In this document: positions 10,373 through 19,321 of the stretch, piece by piece
How the letters are laid out: the number at the start of each line of letters is the position of its first letter
How positions within the stretch are numbered: the first letter of the stretch is position 1
Position numbers and translations under genes: made by a program
Notes under the pieces: generated by a model
Databases searched by the model: none
The model's input: only the letters and a program-made list of their open reading frames with translations
Told to the model about the DNA's origin: nothing
Assembly (NCBI GenBank): GCA_003427395.1
Contig: BFEA01000232.1
Location: forward strand, 239,401 to 280,405
Length of the DNA stretch: 41,005 nucleotides
Source: Chara braunii
Taxonomy: Eukaryota > Streptophyta > Charophyceae > Charales > Characeae
Direction: 5' to 3'

Positions 10373-12296
10373 CTTTACTGGTTGTTCCCTTTTGGTTGTT
10401 TGTAGTCGGGACAGAAGGGAGCAATGTGGTTGGGGTCACCACATTTGAGGCATTGATCGGCGACCTTTCTATCCTGCCAAACTTTCTCTATAATCCCCAG
10501 TTTCTTCCAAGGCTCCCCTTCACGCAAACCTGGATGGGGTGGATATGGTTTGTCCCATGTACCATACCATGTGCCTCTTCCTCTTCCCAGGTATAATACG
10601 AACCACGGCCACCTTGCGAGAGACTATTGCCCCTTCCACCCACATAGCAGCTACCTTTGCCACCACCCCTCTGGGTACCGGGTCCTCTTCCACCACGTCC
10701 GCGGCCTCCTCTTCCGCGGCCACGTCCTCTTCCTTGTCGCCCTCCCCCGCGGGCTACAACGGCCGCGTAGTCCCCGTCCTGAACTACCGTGTCGTTGGGT
10801 CCTCCCTCCAGACCATAATCTATCTGGTCGTAAGAGAGAGTTTCAACACCTCCTTCTTCAAAGGTAAGAAAGAGATTGTCTTTCTCAGGTATGTTCCCTG
10901 AGATGGTGCGGTTTTGCCACTTCTTACCCGCTTGCAGATATTTCTAGTAATGGCAATAATTAGCCTCGGCTAAGAAGCCAGCATGATCTATAGCGATCTT
11001 GTTGAACTTCTTGTATGTCATCCCCTCTTCCTTTGTACGGGGATAAAGTTGAGTACGGAGAGGGTCGGGCAGTGCCCTTGTGAAGTTGTTAAGGATTTGA
11101 GTGGGAGTAAGACCATGTTCAGCGCATTGTAAGAGTACATCCATCGTTGCTTTGAGTGCAGACATACTCTTCCATTTCCGATCTGCAATATTTAAGATCA
11201 ACATCTTTGTTCGGCGAGCGGATTCTTATCTTCAAATTTTTCTCTAATAGCCTTAACGAAGTCTTCGATTCTTGTTAGCTGTGAATACTCGATCATAGTC
11301 TGGCAAGTAGCTTCTTTTTGCAACGATATGACGAAGCTCATCGCATCGCCGGCCATACATGAAGTGGCCATTAAGACTCTGTCCCAATACAGAATGCGTT
11401 GTCCGTATACATATGATTCCACAGCAGCAATCCAATGTAAAACACTATCCTCCTTCTTGCCAGTATAGGTCCATGGGACTTTAACTTTGATTTTCCTCAC
11501 ATCCCCACTGTCTTCTCGCAGCACACCCTTTCCTTTCTTGTCACCATCTTCCCCATCTCCGTCTCCATCTCCTCCTCTTCCGTCGCTGCCACAAACTATC
11601 TTGTCAATTACAACAGGCGTAAAGGTTTGTGTGATGTGAGTATTTAATTTCTGGATATATGATTGTATATGTTGATCAACATCTTTGGCAGACTTCTGCA
11701 GAAAGGTATTCCAAACTCCCTCAAACTCATATTGGTGGGTTTCAACCTTTTGCAACGTTCTGTTCATTGCTTCCACCTCTTGCTTCGTATGCAGGACTGT
11801 TTCTGTCGAGAGGGCTAGCTTTTCTTCTGTTTCGGCTTGCTTTTCCTTCTGATCTTGCAGCTCTTTTTGCAGCCTTGCACCCTCTGTTCGCAGCCTTTTC
11901 CTTTCGTCAAGTTCTTGCCGCTTTGCTGCTAACATTTTCATATGCAGTTCCGCACGAATATGCATATTGATCATACCAATCCAGCGGTTTGACCTGGTGT
12001 TCCCCACCTGTCTGGTTAGTTTCTCCCCTTTCTGCCCGTCGCCTGATGAGCCTGTCATCAGCAGATTCATCTTCTTCCTCTATTGTCTGTAAGTCTTCCT
12101 TCAACTCTTTTTCTAACTTTTCTTTCATTTCTTTTTTCATTCTTTCTTCTTCCATCTGCACTTTCTTCTTTATTTCTTCTTCTTTTTGTTTTTTCCTTTC
12201 TTCTTTCTCTTTCTTCTTTTCGGCCAGGCGGCGATCTAGTTCAGCCTGCTCTGCAGCCGAGGGCCCAGGCTTTGCTGCGCCAGATCTCAGCATCAT
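10373..12296 (-). pseudogene. gag: Element B Gag
   Basis: The structural polyprotein. Suggested start is the Met-Met-Leu-Arg-Ser at about 12296, not the longer frame from 12455. Order: a strongly charged Lys/Glu coiled coil (EKKKEKEERKKQKEEE, about 12000-12230); after a frame change near 11980 more coiled coil; a capsid-like retrotrans_gag region (VPWTYTGKKEDSVLHWIAAV, FVKAIREKFED, about 11200-11480); a frameshift near 11200; TPTQILNNFTRALPDPLR (about 11050-11110); an in-frame TAG near 10944; an Arg-Gly-rich RGG box (about 10655-10760); and a CCHC knuckle, [14 protein letters not shown], at 10411-10452. At least three frameshifts interrupt it. The RGG box and knuckle are likely nucleic-acid binding. 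Confidence 0.85.
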
Positions 12297-13301
12297 CCGG
12301 GAGGTGCAGGTCCTCCCGAAGCCCAGGGGAAAGAAGACTCTGAACAAGGGGCCCATCAAAATAGAGAGGGCCAATAACCCTTGCATAGGGTAATCGTCCA
12401 TGATGGAACACAGCACAGGTACCCCTCCGCTGGTCCCACCAGGTAAGACCACCACCGATTATCCTTGGTCTAGTCTATCGTGGATGGGATGATTTTGCAC
12501 TGTTTTTTTTTAACTCTGGATATCGCTGGTTCAAAAATAACGAATTTCAGAACTTTCAAAACTTTAATATACAATAGGACTTTTTTTTTTTTTTTTTCCT
12601 TTGCTTGTTGTCCGTCTTCAACTTCAATACGCTTGGATTTGTTCTGACACTTGTTTGGATTACCTTCCTTTTATCTCCTTTCTATTTTACTAATATGTCT
12701 GGCCTTCTGTGCAGGTATGGTCTGGGGTTTCTACAGATTCAGACGTGCTGGATAGTACCTCAGTACAAATCAAATTCGTCCAGATCACTTATGGCTTAGA
12801 TTCGTTTTGCGTCTGACGTGGCAGTCTGCCACAATTCCCTACCTTAGTCCTATCTTTCACTACGTCCTACCAGCACAGACGTCAGACCAGATGTTGGGAA
12901 GATGGGACCAGATGACTCTGACTGGACCCTCTCTACTACCCTGACTTAACGACCACACTGTATACCAGGTGATTCGACCAGACAGCAGCAGCAGCGACCA
13001 CCAGAGAGGAAGGGGGAAGAAGGTACACAACACAACTCCACAAGCAGCCAGGTAAGGGGTAGGAGATTCTTCTCTTCTTTGTAGCCGTCGAAGTAGACTC
13101 CACGATCGCTCCAGTCGCTCCAATCGCTCCACGCGCAGGTAACAACCTCCTCCTTAGCCCCTTCCTCTTCGGCTTACTTCCCCCTCCTATTCCCAACCAC
13201 CTCTCTTCTCACACTTTCACCATAGCCAGCATCTTCAAGCCAGCATATCTTCCTCACCGGCCTTACTCATGCCAGCACTTCAGCGAGCACAACACGTTCT
13301 A
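12297..13301 (-). other. Element B untranslated leader
   Basis: About 1 kb between the primer site and Gag with no credible frame. It contains a plus-strand T-run near 12584-12598 and two plus-strand CAGGTAAG motifs (12440-12447 and 13049-13056), which on the element's sense strand read CTTACCTG. Confidence 0.6.
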
Positions 13302-13313
13302 ATCCGATATCAA
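13302..13313 (-). other. Element B primer-binding site
   Basis: Plus-strand TCCGATATCAAAT directly abuts the LTR end (TGCAAGG at 13316). Read in sense it resembles the tRNA-Met primer complement TGGTATCGGAGC with a few changes; the exact form occurs at 24787-24798 in a related element. This fixes the 5' LTR boundary at 13316. Confidence 0.65.
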
Positions 13314-13518
13314 ATTGCAAGGAACCTGACTGTTCACAACTTGCTGGAGTGTTCACAGTGCATGCGTACATGTCATCACACAGATGAAGTAGTCTCACAC
13401 AAAGCCAAGACGAGATGGAATGAGAACCAGATAGCGCAGCTCATATTATTAAAGTCGCATTATACAAAGAGTATCTTGAGTTCAAGAGTCCAGCGCCAAA
13501 CAGATCACAAGTCCTCTT

Positions 13519-13701
13519 CAATCATTCGTCAACAAAGGGCCTGGCTCAGCCAGCGTCTCCCCTCAGATCACAGGTATGGCGCCAACAGGTAAGTATCCAC
13601 CATATCCAANCAATCATTCGTCAACAAAGGGCCTGGCTCAGCCAGCGTCTCCCCTCAGATCACAGGTATGGCGCCAACAGGTAAGTATCCACCATATCCA
13701 A
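13519..13701. repeat. Exact 91-bp duplication around an N
   Basis: 13519-13609 and 13611-13701 are identical and separated only by the single N at 13610. The other LTR has one copy (from about 5777). This is the expected signature of a contig join whose overlapping ends were not merged. Confidence 0.95.
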
Positions 13702-14026
13702 CTTCATAATCTGTCTTCTCTCTCTCTCTCTCTTCTCCCTCAAGATCTCTGTCCTAGTTCCCTCGTCTCCCCATGCATGCACACTCCCTGTCTACGAGAA
13801 TCTACTTTGAATGCTACTCACTGATATCCTACTACTAACCCTTCTACTACTACTAACACAAGCTGGCGCAACTATGGCCTCTTCTGCAGCTAGCGCCCAG
13901 CACTTCTTCCTTCTGGCGCAGCTCTCAAGCCAACGCTCTTCCCCTGCACTATAGTGCACAAGTGCCTCAGCACTTCCACGCATCAATGCTAATGGAGAAT
14001 CTGCCGAGTAGGGAGGCTGGCCTAGT

Positions 14027-14034
14027 TTTTTATA
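14027..14034 (-). promoter_or_regulatory. TATA box of element B 5' LTR
   Basis: CTATAAAA on the minus strand, at the same place in the LTR as 6190-6197. It would drive the element's genomic RNA toward lower coordinates. Confidence 0.6.
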
Positions 14035-14542
14035 GTGCTGGCCTACCTTCGCGAGGTCTGAATTCAGTCTTTCTTGGGTCGTTTCCCTTGTCCCAGGCCT
14101 CTGTGGAGTGTGTCCCAGTTCCTTATCCTCAAGGTCTGCTGCTGCTGTGGCCTTCAGGCCTGAATTTCGGACTTCCATTCTGTATCTAGACTTTCCCTTT
14201 GACTTGAATCTGGACTGGGACCTTATCTCTCTTTGACTTCTTTATGAGGAGGCACACCTACTGTTCGACAAACACACTTACTGCACGAACAGACACATCT
14301 CGTGTACGGGCAGACACATCTCCTGTTCGAACAGACATGACTTGCACACCCCCTGGATGAACAAATGTGACTCACACAATTGAATACTGCAACTGTTCGT
14401 CCAGGGGCACAATTGTGACCTTTGACATGACTTTTTATTTTAGTTAGGATGTGACTTTTGTCCCAGAGAACATGTACTTTGATCTACTTTTCACGAGTTG
14501 GGCTCTGGCCGAGTGACCCCATTATACGTAAAGGCCCTTTTA

Positions 14543-14663
14543 GACTGCACGAGTTATGATAAAAGACGCGCACCGGGTTCTTTTCAGGGCAAAGTTGCAA
14601 GCTCCTTGTTCGAGCCACTTTGCAAGGTGATGGGGTGGGTGGGAGGGGGCAGAAACACCACCT
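14543..14663 (-). other. Leader remnant of element C
   Basis: A short stretch between element B's LTR and a primer-binding site, without coding content. It begins with GACT (14543-14546), the reverse complement of AGTC at 17002-17005, a candidate target-site duplication of element B if the 5627-16950 inversion is undone. Confidence 0.4.
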
Positions 14664-14675
14664 GCTCTGATACTA
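14664..14675 (-). other. Primer-binding site of element C (tRNA-iMet type)
   Basis: GCTCTGATACTA on the plus strand is the reverse complement of the initiator-Met primer site TGGTATCAGAGC with one mismatch. One base later TGTAATGGGCAC begins, as expected for an LTR terminus. The element body would extend toward lower coordinates, where element B now lies. Confidence 0.65.
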
Positions 14676-14719
14676 GTGTAATGGGCACTGCCTGGGTGGC
14701 AGTTCCTGTGTCCGTGGAG

Positions 14720-14816
14720 AAGGGAGGGAGGAGGAAGAAGGTGGAGATGGAGCTGGAGCTGGAAGGGAGGGAGGAGGAAGAAGGTGGAGATGGAGCTGGA
14801 GCTGGAAGGGAGGGAG
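14720..14816. repeat. 43-bp minisatellite, ~2.2 copies
   Basis: Purine-rich unit starting AAGGGAGGGAGGAGGAAG at 14720, repeated at 14763 and partly at 14806. Confidence 0.92.
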
Positions 14817-14912
14817 ACAACACCACCAATGACTCAACACGCACGTACTCCAAAACATGCAAATGAAGAATGATCCAATGTATAGACTGCAGTGCAAGGA
14901 CAGGACTGGATT

Positions 14913-15006
14913 GGACTGGCCTGGTACCGACAGTGGTACCGGGCAGGACTGGCCTGGTACCAATAGTGGTACCGGGCAGGACTGGTACCGACAGTGGTAC
15001 TGGGCA
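14913..15006. repeat. 33-bp minisatellite, ~2.9 copies
   Basis: Units at 14913, 14946 and 14979, each starting GGACTGG and containing paired GGTACC/GGTACY sites around CAGTGG or TAGTGG. The third unit is 5 bp shorter. Confidence 0.9.
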
Positions 15007-15130
15007 GGACTTACTGGACTGAATATCCATTTGGCCTGTGAGATCAGGTGAACAACTTGGTGCCCCGGGCCCAATAGGCATACTCCCACATGCGGAATAG
15101 GCAAATAGCCTTGGCTATAGGCCAAGGTAG

Positions 15131-16219
15131 CTAGAGGCCTGCTAAGCGCCACGTGTCAACTTCTCCGCCCACTCGAGAGTGTGCGCAGGTGACCAGGGAC
15201 ATCTTGTGCAAGGACTTCTTTGTTCCACTCGATCTCTCTACCGCCGGCCATCGTCGTTTTGTCAAGGTGACATTTTTGTTAGAGTCCACACAAGTAGTAG
15301 CTTGCGTTTCTCTAGTGGCATTGGTTGCAGTGGGGCGAGTAGAAACTTGCATGGCACGTTGAACGTGAGCGCGAGCAACTGCCCGTGCTCGAAGCTTACA
15401 TTGATTTGTCATAGCGACCTCCATCCCTTTCCGATCGCAGAAGAGGACAACCTTTAGTGCAACGCGGTTGTGAGGGGGACGCTATTGCAAACTGATCGGG
15501 TTCACCTATATACCCCATCGAAGGCATGCCACATACGGGGATCGAGATTGGTTTTGATGGAGCGGTTTGATTTCCCCGTAGCTGATTTTGCCATATACTG
15601 ATCTGATTGTGCTCCCCTGGTCCATGGCGCATGCCACGTGGAAACCTCAGCTTAACTGTTGGTGGTGTCGGCTAGGAAACCTGTGTATCTGACGGATCTA
15701 AGTGCTGGGGTACAAAGGCACTTTTCGGTTTCCAAATCTCTCCCACACCGAGGGGGAGTTTCCAGCGATCTTCCAGAACAAGGTACCTCCACTCCCGCCC
15801 CCGTGCCCTGATGAGGGATTGAGCCGGTCGAACAGGCTCTACGGACCTGACTCGAAGGTGTCCCCTGTATCCTTGGCCCCTGTGAAAAGGGCAGTGTGAT
15901 TATACTAAGGAATTAGTGGTAGATTCATTGTGTTTTTGTACAGTCCCTGCGGTTAGAAAGGCAAAATTTTGTCTGTGTCCCTAAGTGGAAAGGCAAAATT
16001 TATGTAACAACACTCAAATGTGTAATGTTTGTGTCCCTAAGTCGAAAGGCAAAATTTTGTCGATGCCCTGCCCTTTTGCGACTGTACCGATTTTGAAATT
16101 TTGTTGTTACCCTCGTTGACCAGATTTTTAGAAACGTCCCTCGCGACTGAGGCGAGATCCCCAGTTTCGCCCTGGTGGTTCAACCCTAGCCCAAAATCCT
16201 CGGCCACGCCCCAATTACT
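15131..16219. other. No confident gene; short dispersed repeat
   Basis: Frames here (for example 15131-15424 minus) have no recognisable domain. GAAAGGCAAAATTT occurs three times in 100 bp (15956, 15988, 16044), twice preceded by GTGTCCCTAAGT (15975 and 16031). If the inversion is accepted this lies upstream of Gag A's start and may include its leader, but I see no primer site in that orientation. Confidence 0.4.
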
Positions 16220-16950
16220 ATGATCGATGTTCCCATGGGTACAGGAAGCTGTGAGGCGCATGAGGTTGGTATCAAAGTTGATTCGTTTAAGCTCCGAGGT
16301 TCCCTTGAAAATGTTCTAGTTTTGGAAGGTTTGCACCTTGATGCCGCCGTTCTGCCAACGGTAATTGGAACCCTACTCGAGGCAGACCTCGGTATAGACA
16401 CCGAGCTATGGTTGAAGATCACCCAGGCCAGCAGTGGGTAACCATATGGGCCTCTGCCCGATCCCCTGCATCTCATTCCTCCTCCTCTTGAAGTTCTCAT
16501 CTTTTAAGAACATGAAACCGATCCTAGTACGTGGTTCGCCGCTCTAAGGGCTTAGGGCTGGTCTGATCAGTTGCTCAAGGACTGTATCCTCAATGATTGT
16601 CGAGCACTGCACTAACATTGCATGGGCACAACCCTTAGACTAATTGGCAAAGCTTCCAAGAAAACTTCCTTGAACGTTTCGACCACATAGCGCTAGGGCA
16701 ATGTTTATGCCTCACAAAGGAATAAACACAACAGCCTATCGAGACACTGGTCGGGTACGTCGAACAATATACCTACCCGGTCGAACGGTCGGGAGTCGAT
16801 CGAAAGATAATTCGGGCAGACTTCGTCCAGGGCCGCGTGGACCCAAGACTACGGAAGGAAAATCGCAAGAAGTGCAGCCCGATAGATCCTACATTAAAGG
16901 AACTAATTAAGTACGACATCAAGTATGGGAAGGAGAACTATGATGTGGGC
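16220..16950 (+). pseudogene. gag: N-terminal and central Gag fragment (likely element A)
   Basis: A decayed Ty3/gypsy Gag on the plus strand. 16220-16441 is open for 73 codons, with VDSFKLRGSLENVLV and LHLDAAVLPTVIG resembling the start of a retrotrans_gag region. 16642-16680 reads NWQSFQENFLERF, a typical capsid motif. 16732-16950 is an uninterrupted 73-codon frame (ETLVGYVEQYTYPVER, KIIRADFVQGRVDPRLRKE, LKELIKYDIKYGKENYDVG). It has no zinc knuckle: it stops dead at 16950 where a piece of element B's LTR begins. The missing C-terminal half with knuckle is what 5256-5626 on the minus strand encodes, supporting a split by inversion. Confidence 0.68.
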
Positions 16951-17001
16951 CGCATGCACTGTGAACACTCCAGCAAGCTGTGAACAGTCAGGTTCCTTGC
17001 A
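16951..17001 (+). repeat. 51-bp LTR-end fragment of element B
   Basis: Reverse complement of 13316-13366 with one mismatch, running CGCATGCACTGTG to TTCCTTGCA. It is the outer end of an element B LTR, the part missing from the 3' LTR at 5627. It is followed by AGTC (17002-17005). Confidence 0.92.
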
Positions 17002-18149
17002 AGTCGGCGTCCATTTTCTTTGCTTTTTGGCTTCTTAGAAAACTCTTGGCGAGCCGCTTCCAACGAGGCATAAATTGCAAAATTATGTGCCCTCGTTCAT
17101 TCTAAGATCACAATTGTTTTTTTTTTTTAAGCTTCCAAACCGCGTTGTCGAGTGCATCGGTCCCGCAAGGGGACCCTCCCGGCTGTGTCACGCAAGATTT
17201 TGTAGGACTTCGTTGTAGAGCGAGGTTTGCCGCTCCGGGCGAGTGCACCAGCCGTACCTCTCTCAAGCCCCTACGACAATACAGGGTCACGCGAGACACG
17301 TCTTACCTCCACTTGCGGGAGTTGTCTCCATCCCTTAGGTGGGCGTATCCCCGCCGAGCTATCGAACCACGTGCGAAAGCTTTTCGTATGCAATCGAGGG
17401 CGTTTCTTGTTCGTTGTAGCATAGGGGGTACGCACGGTCAACGCCCCTCAATCAGACCCGCACGCGAATCGACGCATTGGGGGGCTGAGGTCCCAAGCAT
17501 GACTCGTCGTCGGTCGACTAGGACGCAATCCACTCACCACGCATTACACCACTCTAAATTTAAAATGCGCACACACAAAAAAACAAAACTTTTCTAGTCC
17601 CTTCAGTGTCCAACCCACAACCTTTTAACACGACAAATAGGTTTTGCGTCGCGCGCGAGACTCATCATAAAATTGCGCGAACGCTAAGGCTCTCACATAG
17701 CGACTAACAATGTAAGCATACTCATGCAGTCGCAACGATGGAGTATTATGTGGTACCAAAAATCATGCGACCCTTGATAATCTCGGGGGTCACGTTTCGA
17801 CATTCAAGTGTTGGCTGACACGCGCCTTGAAGGGTTAATCTCTCGACGCTAGACAACCGCCAAGGTGGTTGATCACCACACCCTCTTCTGCACCCTGCAG
17901 AGAGTGGGTGGTACACAAGTTTCGGCCTGTGGTGGCAGTCAGCTTTCGTGGCGTAGGAGGCAAACTTCATCATCCAAGGTCTGGAGAGACATCAAGGGGT
18001 TTGATTTTGACGGCTGCCACGGACTCCAATGTCCAACTATAAAGCTCTAAAAAAACAAAAGGTAAAAGGGGTTCTCCCTTTTTCTTTCAGTGCAGAACTT
18101 ATTTAATCACTACACACGACCTCAATGAGTCGTGTGGGCACAAAAAAAA
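17002..18149. other. No gene seen
   Basis: A T-run lies near 17117-17128. The plus-strand frame 17145-17597 has no domain I recognise and Arg/Ser-rich composition. By position, once the inversion is undone, it could be a decayed leader or body of element C. Confidence 0.4.
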
Positions 18150-18526
18150 AACATGATATAAAAGTTATGAGATAGGAGACGATCACTTTCACAATCACGG
18201 TGTGGCTTCCTTGAAATATATTTATAAGCAAAAACAAGTCTGGAATCCAACTCACAGAACATACCTGCAATCACATCACAGATCCACATTGACAGAGCAC
18301 ACACTACACGGGGTCAACTTCAGCCATTCTCTGCACTCACACCCTTTGCCTTATCCACGCAAACCCCAACCTTTGTCTAACCTTTCCAAATAAAGCACTC
18401 AGTCCTTTTTAAATGGTCATTCAATAAAGTCCGGGTAAAAACCCAAAAGAAACACTTCAATCCACAGGGGCTAAGGCCTTTAGGTTGGGTAGCGAAAATG
18501 AATTAGAGTTGAGCCGGAAAACCGAC

Positions 18527-18568
18527 CTGTTATCAAAAGATAACAGAAGAATGATCCTTTGTAGGATC
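18527..18568. repeat. Two perfect dyads conserved in both arms
   Basis: CTGTTATC (18527-18534) pairs with GATAACAG (18539-18546). GATCCT (18553-18558) pairs with AGGATC (18563-18568). The right arm keeps both dyads with different loops: 39312-39326 and 39332-39350. Loops differ while stems are identical, which suggests the stems are maintained. Confidence 0.85.
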
Positions 18569-19321
18569 AGATTGAACGAGTCAAGCCTTCAATCGTATAC
18601 GTAAATCTGCATCACAGTACATGTCAAAAGAATCGCTACTATGTTTAAATCAAACAGAGTACATCTTTCATTTTATAACTCAGCTCCTCTACTAACCTCC
18701 ACCTTACCTCTCTCAAAAGTTATCAAGAACTTTGACATCATCTCCCCAAAATAGGTCAAAACTTTAGATTTCTCATAGCAGAAAATAATCTAACTCTCGA
18801 AGTTCTGCAAAATTTCGGCAACACTTCCCATAGTTAACGTGCCTTTTCAAAAATTTCATGTGTCCAAAAATGACATCCTCTTTCAAATCTGTAAAAATTT
18901 CGGCAGCGCTTCCCGTAGGAACAGGAGACTGCCAAGATTTATACAAAGCCGAAAAATGCAAAGACAAAGTACAACTATACTTGAGACTAACTTCTGACAC
19001 TCACTTGATAGTTAGAACTGGAGATAGTTTACACGATCCCCCTTTGAAGATGGTATCATGAGCTATCACTAGTCCTAACTTCCGATAAGGTCAGTCCTAT
19101 CATATCTCAAGCTTCCGTCTCATCATCCATCTTACCTACCTATAGCTCCAGCACTCAGTGAGCATCTAAAGCAACTAAGCTATCAAAAAATGCCCCAGAC
19201 GAGCGCCTGCAAACATGCATAAACAAACATCTCTCTCAGTCCCACATCAGTTGAATCCAAATAGTTCGTTAATCTCTCAATTCTTTTGACCCTCGGTAAC
19301 CCCCTTTACTATGGCATAGGA

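Larger units (their letters stand above)
5627..14542 (-). mobile_element. Element B: near full-length Ty3/gypsy LTR retrotransposon
   Basis: A copy-and-paste element with all expected parts in order on the minus strand: 5' LTR (13316-14542), tRNA-Met-type primer site (about 13302-13313), leader, Gag with zinc knuckle, protease, RT, RNase H, integrase with a C-terminal chromodomain-like module, and 3' LTR (5627-6729). Protease before RT and integrase last is the Ty3/gypsy order. It is inactive: at least three in-frame stops, several 1-nt frameshifts, an integrase deletion and altered catalytic residues. The 3' LTR lacks the terminal ~55 bp seen in the 5' LTR; 51 bp of this appears inverted at 16951-17001. 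Confidence 0.93.
13316..14542 (-). repeat. Element B 5' LTR
   Basis: Starts (plus-strand view) TGCAAGGAACCTGAC at 13316 beside the primer site and ends at the CCCTTTTA shared with the other LTR. It contains a 91-bp tandem duplication around an N, a (CT)n tract near 13715-13740, a minus-strand CTATAAAA box (14027-14034) and a series of about five 20-21-bp GAACAGACACA-type repeats (14246-14341). About 30 bp present in the 3' LTR at 6685-6714 are missing here. Confidence 0.9.
14677..15130 (-). mobile_element. Putative LTR of element C
   Basis: Begins TGTAATGGGC beside the primer site. Its far end is not defined because no second LTR copy is in the window; 15130 is a conservative limit. It holds two minisatellites (14720-14816 and 14913-15006). 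No gene is visible. Confidence 0.4.

Noticed and set aside
14677-15130. 5' LTR of element A
   Set aside because: Once Gag A is placed on the plus strand at 16220-16950, this LTR and its primer site face the wrong way to belong to it.
16951-17001. Independent solo LTR
   Set aside because: Only the terminal 51 bp is present, it is exactly the part missing at 5627, and its start coincides with the end of a Gag frame.
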